Of a stretch of DNA of 64,000 nt, positions 39,964 to 49,486 are shown in pieces (the first letter of the stretch is position 1; each line of letters opens with the position of its first letter). Below the pieces are notes generated by a model. The model was given only the letters and a program-made list of their open reading frames with translations. It ran no database searches and had not been told where the DNA came from. The position numbers and the translations under genes are program-made. The DNA lies in contig JAGKQI010000069.1 of NCBI GenBank assembly GCA_018806915.1, positions 620,001-684,000 on the forward strand, in the 5' to 3' direction. Source of the DNA: Phytophthora colocasiae. Its lineage: Eukaryota > Oomycota > Peronosporomycetes > Peronosporales > Peronosporaceae.

Positions 39964-41953
39964 TTACTGCAGAAAGTGTTCTGGATGGAACCATAAGTGA
40001 GATGTATTTCGAGTGGCTAAGTGTGGGCCCCAATATTCAGGTTCTACCCCTCGGTCTTGAAGGCCGTCGAGGACCCCTTCAGCCATCGTGAAGTACCGAC
40101 GTGTGACGTACTTAATCCAACAGACGTCATCCAGAGAGTTCCAGTCCATCATCCGGACAAGCATCTCAACCAGTGCGTCCAGACGGAAGGTGCCGCGGGC
40201 TTTCTGATCGTCACTGAGCCACTCGAGGACGTCCGGATACTGTCCCCAGAGAGCATGAGTGCTTGGAGGTCCAGACGATGGTCGTCCCAAGTAACCGGGT
40301 AGTCAGTCAGGGACGTCAACGCTTGCTGCTTTGCTTGGACAGAAGGATACTTGTCCGTACGACAGTCGTGGGATGAGTGCTTGATCCAGTCCGACGGACG
40401 ACTCTGGATGGTATCCGGAGCGTGATGGTGTTTCTTGGATGGTGGACTCCTCGACGACCTCTTGCGCTTGGAGGATAATGTGTTTGATAGTGCGGACGTA
40501 TGCGTCCGAGTGAGATCCAAATGCCGAGGAGGCTCCGACTGCTTGGACTCTTCCCCATCCGGATCCCGAGGGCGACTCAATGAGACGAAAGGAGTCGACA
40601 TGAGACCTGGATCATCTGCGGTGATGACCGTGATCATGGTACGCCAAGCAGGTCCGACAGCAGATCCGAACCAGAAGATCCAAAAGGCGTTGCCAGTGGG
40701 CGTTAATCACTGATCTACCTTGACCACCTCCCAAGAAGTTCATTAGGTCGATGGGGCTGAATCCAGACGTTCGAAGGCGCTCTTCAAGCAGCCGAATCTG
40801 GATTCTCGCGTCTTCCAACTGCACTGAAAGGTTCTTCATCTGCTTTCGGAGGCCTCGATTGTCTCGATCGTGTTCCTCCATTAGCTGACGGATGTCATCA
40901 CGAGCATTCTGGAGCGCCTCCTCCTTCTCAATACCCGCTTGAGACAGTCGCTGATCCAAGTGGCTGGTCACGAGCTGGTAGTCGCGCTTGAGCTGTGCGA
41001 ACTCCGCGTGGACTTGATCGACACCTTGAAGCGTCATGTCACCTGCCTGTAGGAGCGTCTGCGTTCGAATGTCTCTCTGGATGACCTTCCGAAGCGACGA
41101 GACCGTTCCAAATACGCGTTCCGCGAGTCGCTAGTGTCCAAATTCTGTTAGGAGACTTGCAACTTCACGACGGACTGGGACGCTGTCCAGAAGACCCTCC
41201 AGATCCGTACTCTCCAGAGGAGCCACACGGGGCGTCAAAATGCGAGTGCGAAGATCCACATGGTCTCCGACACAGTCATTCAAGGCTGCCTTCTCTCGCG
41301 TTGTCAGACTTTCCACCGGCATTAGGACTTCCAGACCGCCGTAGCCGTCTCTTGTATAGGCGCCACTTTCCAGATGACGAAGAGTTGCTGGAACACCGAC
41401 CAGGTGGATGTTGTTCATGTACTGTTCAATTACCCAGGAACGGTCCGCTTCCCAGCCGTATAGATCTAAACTGAGCGAACAGCCGAAGCGGCGGCGGTGC
41501 TTGAAGTTGAATTAGCATTCCCGACCGAATCGGTCGCATCATGGCTTGAATGAAGGAAATAAGAAGTCGACTTCTCTGTGAAACGTGTGAAGCTGTGGGT
41601 TTGAATTTTCGACCAGAAGCCGCCTCCCAGGACCATCCATTGATCTGGAAGCTGATTGGCTGATATCTGACAACATTGGGACGGGAATCTGGGAAGGTGT
41701 AAGCGTTGCGCTCCAGGAATACCTTCGATAATCTCCGGAATCCATGTCCGGCCCGGAATCCCGAGTCAACCAACTGCATCCGGAGCCCTGATACAGCTGA
41801 ACCAGGTCCAGATACAGTATCCAAGTATTTCCTGTGAAAAGAGCTCCAGATGCCGGCCAAGGTCACGTGGAATCTGAACACCAAGGGCGTTTGGAAGGGA
41901 CTGGCATCCGGGGAAATCCTGATTTGTACCCAGTATCCAGTTAAAGGCTCCAA
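39964..41953 (-). pseudogene. D antisense gene, homologue of the B and E antisense genes
   Basis: Opposite strand to gag/pol, in the 3' part of D. Ordered matches: IHLVGVPATLRHLE and YGGLEVL (about 41420-41320); VPVRREVASLLTEFGH then, after a stop, RLAERVF (41170-41100), equal to HQRLAERVY in E; a long coiled coil (41010-40760); HWQRLLDLLV and MITVITADD, like WDRLHDLLV and VISVTALD in B; basic SSKRKRSSRSPPSKKHHH (nuclear-signal-like); LVEMLVRMMDWNSLDD, WIKYVTRRYFTMAEG and GVEPEYWG (40190-40000). Several frameshifts. The N-terminal part (41953-41430) is only tentatively included. It has been kept although D lost RT and integrase. Confidence 0.8.
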
Positions 41954-42359
41954 GTATACTTAAGTCAAGTGATTACCGACCGACCAGCCGGAATTCTTCG
42001 GGCTTCGGCGACAGAGACACGCGCTCCCTGCCCCTTTCTATAGTGAAATTAAGATGTTTAGCAGAGACTTTAGCAAAATACTTATACATAAATAACAGAG
42101 AGTTCAATTTGCCACCAAGGACGCAAGTGAGTGTGCGGGAGGTTCCCACAAGCCACCACTGCCGAGAACCGCCGACCAGCCTCAAGAAGAGGGCTCGGGG
42201 TCATCTCCGCCAGCGTTAGGCCGCGACGACAGCGTACACTGCCGCGGGATTCTCCACAAAGGTCAAGACCAAGTTAGGGAAGGGATCCGGAAGGCGCATC
42301 CGGAAGTGAGCTTCCTATTTCATATTCCAGTTGGTATTCCGGACTCCGGATACCCATTT
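41954..42359. other. D 3' end, probably part of its 3' LTR
   Basis: About 400 bp without a supportable gene, between the antisense gene and the A'' insertion. By analogy with B and E the 3' LTR should begin about 55 bp upstream of the antisense start, and a TGATTACCGACC at about 41970 is a candidate edge. No second LTR of D is in the window, so this cannot be confirmed. TCCGGA occurs several times near 42290-42350. Confidence 0.35.
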
Positions 42360-42785
42360 TGTAACAGGGTTACACGGCGCTGCGCGCCTTGGCTACAGTT
42401 GGTGTGGTATACACCATCCAGGTCACAAGTCATAGATCTGTGTACGACACATAGTGTTTCTCACACGTCATATATGTAGCCAGTTGCTGGCAGTTAGCTC
42501 AGAGCCACACATTGCACTTTGATTAGGATTTAGTATGCTAGATACTAAATCCGTTACATTTAGGATTAGGGCAATAAAATCAATAAAAATCAGTTTGCAT
42601 TTTACATAATTAGTGTTAGTTCCTTTATTATAGGGACACTGATTGTGAGAGTCCCGTATTTAGTGGACTACTTTTTTCTTGTATAGAACCGAAGGCTAGT
42701 GCCTTGCAAGCAGGACTCTATGAGTCAGCTAAACTTCCTCTGTGTCGTGCACACCTACGCAGCCCCGCTGCATCTGGTAGCACTC
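42360..42785 (+). repeat. A'' 5' LTR, about 426 bp
   Basis: Starts TGTAACAGGGTTACA and ends near CTGGTAGCACTCG. AT-rich promoter-like part around 42560-42640 with AATAAAATCAATAAAAATC. The inner end comes from comparison with A' and A, uncertain by several bases. No convincing primer site starting with TGG follows. Confidence 0.8.
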
Positions 42786-42823
42786 GTAGTCAATCCAACT
42801 CCTGAGTTGAAGACTGTTTCTCT

Positions 42824-43801
42824 GTGAGAATGGAGGCAGAAGCATACGCTCACCTGACTCCGAGTCAGCGGGACACGCTTAACAAGCCCACGTCCTTGCT
42901 GGGCCCAGAAGGTATGGCGCACCTTGCGTCCCAAGGGCCGGAGGCCGTCAACGTGCGCCTCGAGGCATTTGCCTCGTATGAAAACGCTCTCGTCGAGCAC
43001 ATTCAACGGAATGTAAAAGGGGTTAGCCCCGCTCCGAGAGCTAAGCCCGTCACGCTCAGCGTGAAGACATTTCACGGGCACGAAGGAGAGAACCTCCTGT
43101 TGTGGACCCGAGAGGTCGAAATGGCCATGGGGGCCGCTATGCTCCAGTTGGAAGGCCAACGCGTGGCGTTCGCCATCTCTAAGCTCGAAGGGCGAGCACG
43201 AGAATGGGTCTTGACGTCTGGTACGTCGGTAGAAATGGCCTTCCCCACTTGGGGTGAGCTGAAGGCCAAGCTCACGCAAGTGTTTGCTCCGCCTAACCAG
43301 GCGTATCGCGTGCGGTCACGCTTCCTTGCTTGCCGACAGGGCAAGAAGGACCTGGTGGACTATGTCCAAGAGCTGCGCACGCTCATTGCCGGCATGGCTG
43401 CCGACCCTCTACCTGAGGTGGTCACCGTGATCATCTTCATGGAAGGTTTACGAGCTGGCGTGGCCAGGACGGAGGCATTCCGTCAGAATCCTCGCACCTT
43501 CGAGGACGCTGTCAGCGTGCCATTGAATGCCGAACACAACTTTATGTTGTCGAGGGTCGGTGCTAACAGCACAGGGTCCGGAGGACCCGAGCCCATGGAC
43601 CTCAGCTATGCTGAAGATGAAGTAGCCGAGCTACGAGCTGCGGTGCAGCGAATGAGCACCCGCCGGTGCTACACGTGTGATAGTCCCACACATCTGAGGC
43701 CCAACTGCCCTCTGCGTAAAGAGTGCGCCGGCCAGAATGGTCGCAACCCTGCCGCGGGTCCCGCTTCGGGCGCTGCCCAGGGAAACGACGGCTCCCAGTA
43801 G
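42824..43801 (+). CDS. gag: A'' gag, 325 aa, intact
   Basis: Starts [17 protein letters not shown] soon after the LTR. Gag domain about residues 75-230 ([17 protein letters not shown] ... [19 protein letters not shown] ... [21 protein letters not shown]). A short [11 protein letters not shown] segment precedes one CCHC knuckle, [15 protein letters not shown] basic/Gly/Ala tail leads to the stop, which lies inside the frameshift stem. It forms the particle shell and packages RNA. It gives the reference for the broken gag of A'. Confidence 0.94.
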   Translation: MRMEAEAYAHLTPSQRDTLNKPTSLLGPEGMAHLASQGPEAVNVRLEAFASYENALVEHIQRNVKGVSPAPRAKPVTLSVKTFHGHEGENLLLWTREVEMAMGAAMLQLEGQRVAFAISKLEGRAREWVLTSGTSVEMAFPTWGELKAKLTQVFAPPNQAYRVRSRFLACRQGKKDLVDYVQELRTLIAGMAADPLPEVVTVIIFMEGLRAGVARTEAFRQNPRTFEDAVSVPLNAEHNFMLSRVGANSTGSGGPEPMDLSYAEDEVAELRAAVQRMSTRRCYTCDSPTHLRPNCPLRKECAGQNGRNPAAGPASGAAQGNDGSQ

Positions 43802-43821
43802 ATGCGGGGCGGTCTACTGGG
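43780..43821 (+). other. A'' gag-pol -1 frameshift signal (G_GGA_AAC plus 9-bp stem)
   Basis: GGGAAAC (43780-43786) in gag phase (CAG GGA AAC), a 7-nt spacer, then the stem CCCAGTAGA/TCTACTGGG (43794-43802, 43813-43821) with a 10-base loop. The gag stop TAG is 43799-43801. The -1 frame stays open into the protease leader [14 protein letters not shown]. Confidence 0.88.
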
Positions 43822-43911
43822 GAAGAACTGGGTTCTGCAGTGCGTGAGAGGCACTGGGGCTCAGCCCCGAAGAGCTCCGTGCTCTTGAACACGGAACGTG
43901 TGAGCAAGCAG

Positions 43912-45796
43912 TGTCGCGAAGTCGGTGCAACTTTTACCGCGGTGCAGGGGCGTACAGTGAACCTGGAAGTGTGACTACCGGTAGTGATACCAGAGTCGCA
44001 CAGCAAGGTGGGCGTGTGTTACCTTGTGCTGTCCTCGTAGGTTCGTTATCTTGGTAATGAGACCCTCGCCGGGGTCGTGAGAGAGTTTGTGTGAGAGTGA
44101 GGGTTCCTTGCGTAGGCCGTCGGATGTCCTTCTGGTCCTCACAGGAGCGCTTGAGAGTCGAACGTTTTCCGGTGAACACTTGTGTACACCAGAGATTTCT
44201 GAAGGCAAAAGAGAAATCAATACAATGGGAAGTCCTGTCACTAGACTTCCGAGATAACCGCAATATAGAGTTCCGATATACAAATATGTAGCTGCTCTTA
44301 TTCTTTCCTGGCCCTTGAGCAGTGGGCTAGTTCTCCAGGTCAACTAGGGAAATGTTCACCGGACACCTGGTCTGTCTGGTATTCCCGTAACTTTCGCGCA
44401 CCACCCTCTAATATATAGAGGGAAATAAACCAATACACTATCGGTTATATACAACAGTCTACCGAGCGTCTTGAGAGCGACTGTCTAGCTCCCAAAACCT
44501 GTCCAAACGTACAATATGAAATGGGCTACCGTTAGAGACAAGACAAACGACCCAACTAGGAAATGGAATAGGTGGGTCCTCTCAGGTCTCTACGTTACGC
44601 TGATCTCCACCTAAAGGGGCTTGATAGGTGAGAGATCACACGACTCAAAGCTTTGTCGTGGCCTTACACTTTCCAAAGAACCGAAGAATCGACCTTGGGG
44701 TTATAACGCAATTTGAACTCGGGGGTACCGATCAAATTGAACTCTCGTTATCTATCTCGTATCTCTCTGTCTTCTGTCTTCCATATTCTCATATACACTT
44801 GGTCTCAGTATAACTCAGGAATCTTCACTTGGGCTCACTATGGTAGTCGGTACAGCGGATCTTGTCGAGTCGACACTTAATGATGTCATTACAGGGATGA
44901 GCAGGTTGCGTTTCACTTGATTGCGTGAGGTCGTGTTGGGTACACTTGGTTTCAGTATGGGGTGGACTTCAGAGTGTCAGAGTCTGGTATCCTGTTCATC
45001 AGGGTCTGGAATCATGTGCGTCGGAGACATGTTCATCGGAACCATGTACTCCGGAATCATGTACATCAGAGTTGTAATACCAGAGTCGTGACACTTGGGT
45101 CTGATCATCGGAGTCTTGTACGTCGGAGTCTGTTCATCGGAAACTGGCAATGTCTGGAATATTGCTTGTATAAGCCGGACACATCAGACTTGTTCACCAG
45201 AATCATGTTCGTCAGACTCATGTACGTCGGCCCTCATGTACGTCTAACTTCATGTACGTCGGACTCATGTACGTCAGACTTCATGGTGTGATATCAGAGT
45301 TTCCATGCGTGATACCAGAAATCCATGAGTGTTTTTAGGGTGCGGAGCACGTATGCTACAACGCACGAAGTCCAGTTGGGATATGCGCGGGGTGCGCTAC
45401 GTCCGGTGCGCGATACTTGGTATCTTGTGGGTAAAATTATATTCCTTGAACCATCATCGTCATACAGGACGGCAACGGGATGAGGTCTCTCAGAGATACA
45501 TTCTTCTGAGAGACTTTCTGCCACTCATCGTCGGGGAAAGTCCGGTGATCAGACTGAGTGTTGTTGCCTCTCGGAGTTTGTGCACTTTTCCGAGGAACAC
45601 TTCTGATCTCTTGGGCCCCTTTGCAGTACAGGTGAAGGTTAATATATATAGCAGTTTTCTTCCACAGATCCATCATTGTCGCACGGGACATAACCTCGTC
45701 CCACATCTCCCTTTCTCCCACAATCCTGTGTATATCCAATCACATCACAGCGTAACGTCCATATCCACTCGAAAAATCGTAATTAGCAACGTGTCA
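43912..45796 (-). repeat. E 3' LTR, 1,885 bp
   Basis: Aligns with the B LTR along most of its length (for example the shared ...CACCTGGTCTGTCTGGTAT... and ...ATGAGGTCTCTCAGAGATAC... segments). It is about 200 bp longer because of a short tandem repeat at 44994-45284. The inner edge is 55 bp from the antisense ATG at 45852, the same spacing as in B. Confidence 0.88.
44994..45284. repeat. Degenerate minisatellite in the E LTR
   Basis: Many imperfect copies of a 14-18-base unit of the form CATGTACGTCGGACT, clearest at 45225-45284. In the B LTR the matching place (18590-18670) has repeated TTTTCAGAGTCTG words instead, so different motifs have expanded at the same site. Confidence 0.7.
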
Positions 45797-45808
45797 ACCG
45801 CCCCTCCT
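45797..45808 (-). other. E polypurine tract
   Basis: The minus strand reads AGGAGGGGCGGT, identical to B at 19169-19158, immediately before the LTR. Confidence 0.8.
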
Positions 45809-45851
45809 GGTCATAATTCGTCAGTGCGGAACTTTCCCCAAACTGAGCATC

Positions 45852-48186
45852 ATGGCCAGGCCAGTACGTCAGAGGTCCCGTGAACATAGTGTAGCTGTGG
45901 CGCTCTCAAAACTTCCGGGGTTTCAAAGCCTCTGGTGTCCTGTCGCTCAATCTGATTCCATCGGACTCAGAAATAGCCAACTGTCGTATCCCACAAACGG
46001 CCACATCCCGATTTCCTTTCTGACACACACCTCAGAAGAAGATCCAGCAACGATGGGTTCTCCATTGGCTTCTACTAGTGGCAACGCCTCGGGCACTGGA
46101 CCCGCTTCGGCATCCACGGCATCGCGAGGTGATGATGGCGGCAATGCCGCGTCATATGGAGGCAGCTCTAGCGCCCCGCCTCACAGTCGAGCGCGTCCGC
46201 CGCTCCGAAGCAGGGCGTTGATGCTGCTGACGGCGATGAGTACGTGAACATGCCGGACACATCTGTGGCTTCTGCCTCTGCGAATCCTCCTTCTGGCGTC
46301 GCAGTTTCGCTCCCCAGAGGGCCACATATTCTTTCCACTACCGAGGTGGACAGTCTGTTTGCGCCTGGGCAGCAACTGCTGGGCGACATGCCTGCTGACG
46401 CCCCTTCCAACTGGGTGGACCCCGAGCCAACGCCTGAAGGACAGCCGTTCTTGGTTGGCGTCCCAGCGCTTGCTGAAGACTTTCGTGTGGGAAACCACAT
46501 AGCGAATATCTACGGGGGACCAGGCGTTCTGGTGGGCCTCGAGGGATTTACGCCAGCCGACATCTCGGAGCTTGAACGCGTGATTCCTGACTTTACTGAA
46601 GGTCAGATGCTCGTTCCTCATGTGGACAGTCGTAACCGCATGAGTCTTGAGGCACACATGGGATCCGTTGACGTCCTCCGGGAATTGGCGGCAATCCTCC
46701 TGCACCTCCCTCATCAGCGCCTCGCCGAGCGGGTGTACAAGACATCGGGTTACCTGAAGCAGATGGCTGGCGCTCACCGTCGGCTTCGACTCCAAGTAGA
46801 GTCCCAGGGCGGTGCATCTCTGGTGGACACGGCCGCTATCCAGAACGAGTCCGAGGATCTCAAGCGTCAGTGGGTCTTCAACTGCCAGTATTGGCGTCAT
46901 GAAGTGCTGGACGCCCGGCGTACTGCTGGTGAGGTCGAAGATCGTCTGGATGCAGAGTCCAAGAGCCTCGCGGCCCATTATCAGGACCAGATAGATGCTC
47001 TGGAGTCCGAGAAAGCGGCCTTAGAGGAACGCCTGGCGGACTCTCAAGCGGAGGCCGGTTGCTGAAGGCTCGTCCCACGACCACAGCCACAGACTCCTGG
47101 GGTTTTCTGGAGTACCTGTTTGAACACGGGGAGTTGAACGGCAGTTGAGTGCGTCTTCGAGAGCTTCTGGTGAACTTCCAAGAGGGCAAGGTGCCGCCTA
47201 AAGACTGGGACACCATCATCAGTGTGACCGCGATGGATCAGCGCAAGGCGGAAATTCCTGACTTCTCCAAGCGTCTGGCGAAAATTCGCTTCGATCAAGC
47301 TGCGGAGGCCAAGAAATCGGCCAAAGTACTGGATCTGACGGGTGCTGGCAGTGGTGTGACGGTCTCCGGTGAACATGCTGGCGGCCCCGAGAAGTCAGGC
47401 ACTCGCCCGGTGAACAAGTCTGGGTCGCCCACCAGGTCGACTAAATCTTCTGGTTCTCCGCCGCTCAAGCCTAACAGGCCGTCTGGGAAACATCGGGTTC
47501 GTGTTCCTCAGGATCGCCCCAAGAATTACACGCCTGGTATCGATTCAGTGCGTCCGGCGAACGCCAAGTCTCCGGTGTCCAAGGACGCAGTTCACATCAC
47601 GTTACCGGCTGGCGTCGTCTGGGAAGAAGTTCGTCCGGACTTGCGCTTGGCTCTGCTCGCTGGCATTGCCTACGAGACTGCAATGAAGTGGCTTCGCACG
47701 GACAAGCCTGCCCACAGCCTGTTCACGGGGCGCCCCTTGGTACAAATGCTGGTGAGCATTATGTACTGGCGCAAACTAAATCAGACCCCGTGGACCTCGT
47801 ACGTCCCAGAGACGAACTACAAGATGGCGGAGGAGGAACTGCGCCGTCTTCAGAAGAACGATGTGGAGCCACCGGTCTGGGAGGCACTGGATGCTCACGT
47901 CCCATATCCCATCAGTGAGCCTGAGTCCACAGAGGATGACCCTCAGAAGGACCCGGACTTCAAGGAGTCTGGTGAACTAGAATCTGTATCCAGCGACAGT
48001 GAGTCTGACGACGAAAAGTCGAGCGACAACAGCGATGACTCTGACGACGATGAGTCTGATGGTCATTCGCACGCCGGTAACAAGCGTCCACGAGACTACG
48101 AGTCCAGCGATTCTAATGACTTGGGTCCGATAATCCCCACCAAGAAGTCCAAGCGGGATAGTGTACACGAGACATCCCGATCCAAG
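45852..48186 (+). pseudogene. E antisense gene, cut by F1; two frameshifts and one stop
   Basis: ATG 45852 gives MARPVRQRSREHSVAVALSK, aligned with MARPIKHSDRRFSERSVAAT in B; both share LPGFQSLWCPVAQSD. After a frameshift near 46220 the gene is open: FLVGVPALAEDF, NIYGGPGVLVGLEGFTPADI, RLAERVYKTSGYLKQM, and a coiled coil to 47060. A frameshift and TGA (about 47150) precede 47149-48186, which is open: WDTIISVTAMDQRKAEI, GVVWEEVRPDLRLALLAGI, LVQMLVSIMYWRKLNQTPW, an acidic run, and GNKRPRDYE ... GPIIPTKKSKRD (nuclear-signal-like). The C-terminal domain seen in B is removed by F1 at 48187. Conservation with B and D is mainly at protein level. Confidence 0.85.
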
Positions 48187-49486
48187 TGTGGTGAAGCGAA
48201 CGAGAATTTTTCTCGGAGAGGCGATATCAGCCACGAACCCGAAGAGAGCCGGAACAAGCGACAGGGGGGGACCTGTGATCCCCAGATCTGAGTCGAATCA
48301 GGCAAAGGCACGATGGGTCCCGCCAGGGAACAGGCGGCAGGGACACCTGCGGAAGGTCAGGTGGGGCGGTGTTCGTTGGTGATCCGAGTTCTACCGGAAG
48401 GAAGAATGGGGAGACCAAGGGTGCCCGTGCGCGATCGGCAATGGTGGGGTCCCAAGTAAGCACGATCTTGGCTCACGATTTACCCCGGCGCCCTGGAGTC
48501 TTCTAACCACGTGATCCTGATTCCCCGGGCGGCGACGAAGCGGGATCACGCAGTGATCCTCTCCCGTTTAAGTACGAGATCAGCTCCGGACCAAGTTCAG
48601 CCCCAGGCGCGACGCAGACTCTTCTGGTGGCCTGATCCGGATTCTCTGAACGACGACCAAGCGGGATCAGGCGGCGATCAAGTCCCGATTAAGTGCGAGA
48701 TCAAGCTTCGGTTAAGTACGAGATCAAGCTTCGGTTAAGTACGAAATCGGCTCACGATTAGGGTTAGGGGAGCCGAGCTAGGGATCAGCTATGTAGCCAG
48801 TGTCATGTGATCGTAGGATAGTAAATCAGGATGGGATTAGTAGGCATAGGAATAAACATAAAACAGAATCGAATTTGCCCTGAACCACTCAAGTGTCTTC
48901 GCTACGCCTGGAACCGGGAACTATATTGGCCCTACAAGCGTCAAGAAGGTAAGGATACGTGACCTAGTATAGCGGTTAAGTCTGGATAATATATTGGCCA
49001 GCTTTGCCCTATCTAGTGAACTATCCTTTAAGTGCATACATCGGATCGGAAGGAATTGGTTGTTTGGCCCAACGATCCGGTCGAATCTCGCCCCCTCAAG
49101 ACCCCCGCTATCGGAAGCGGAAAACAACGGAAAGGAAGGGACTGAATCCCGAACACTGGACTATTGGAAGGCCTGGATCACGAACCAGGCACCCGGATCA
49201 AGGCTCGAGGACTCGCCTACGACCGGGATCAAGTACCCCGAGGTGGAGTGAAAAACTTCCACGCTACCTCCAACCCCTGCGTCGCGCAAGACTTTCTTCC
49301 GACCTACAAGACACCTTCAGAAGTCACCTAGAAGAGCGTAACCCGCCTACCGACGGGTACACAAGGTGAAACTACACACAGCTAGATCACGGATCATCGG
49401 GGGACCCCCTCCGTTAGTCGGTGTCTGGGCGCAAGTGGTGATCGAGACCTTCCTCAACGAGATTTTGGCAGATCCGCTCCACCACA
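48187..49486 (+). repeat. F1 5' LTR, 1,300 bp
   Basis: Begins TGTGGTGAAGCG inside the E antisense gene and ends CCACCACA one base before the PBS; the 7-base ends TGTGGTG/CACCACA are inverted repeats. The start is set by alignment with F2 (52955). The first half is diverged from F2 and the second half is very similar. Eight GATC occur in 48541-48780 by hand count. A 23-bp direct repeat sits at 48697-48742. Confidence 0.85.

Larger units (their letters stand above)
36382..42359 (+). mobile_element. D: Ty3/gypsy element lacking RT, RNase H and integrase
   Basis: Plus strand: gag (start missing at the A junction), frameshift signal, protease, a short remnant of the pol C-terminus ending TQAGDDHPRV, then an antisense gene on minus, then non-coding sequence cut by the A'' LTR at 42360. 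The protease region is directly followed by the last pol codons, so the polymerase and integrase were deleted internally. It belongs to the same clade as B, E and F. TCCGGA is strongly over-represented throughout. Confidence 0.88.
42360..43911 (+). mobile_element. A'': Ty3/gypsy fragment (5' LTR and gag), cut by element E
   Basis: Begins with the LTR TGTAACAGGGTTACACGG at 42360, inside D, and stops at 43911 where the LTR of E begins. LTR and gag match A' (1-4063). After gag the pol frame is entered through a -1 signal and continues for about 100 bp to the break. The rest should lie beyond the right edge of the window if E simply inserted here. Confidence 0.88.
43912..48186 (-). mobile_element. 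E: 3' part of a B-like Ty3/gypsy element
   Basis: Contains a complete 3' LTR (43912-45796), polypurine tract and most of the antisense gene, then is cut at 48187 by F1. LTR ends (TGTCGCG ... GTGTCA), PPT and antisense gene match B, but the sequence is clearly diverged, so it is a sister family. Its gag and pol, on the minus strand, must lie beyond the F insertions or be lost. Confidence 0.88.

Noticed and set aside
42000..42050. Purine-rich minus sequence (GAAAGGGGCAGGGAG) as a polypurine tract of a minus-oriented element
   Set aside because: No LTR edge starting TG follows it, and D gag/pol orientation is plus.
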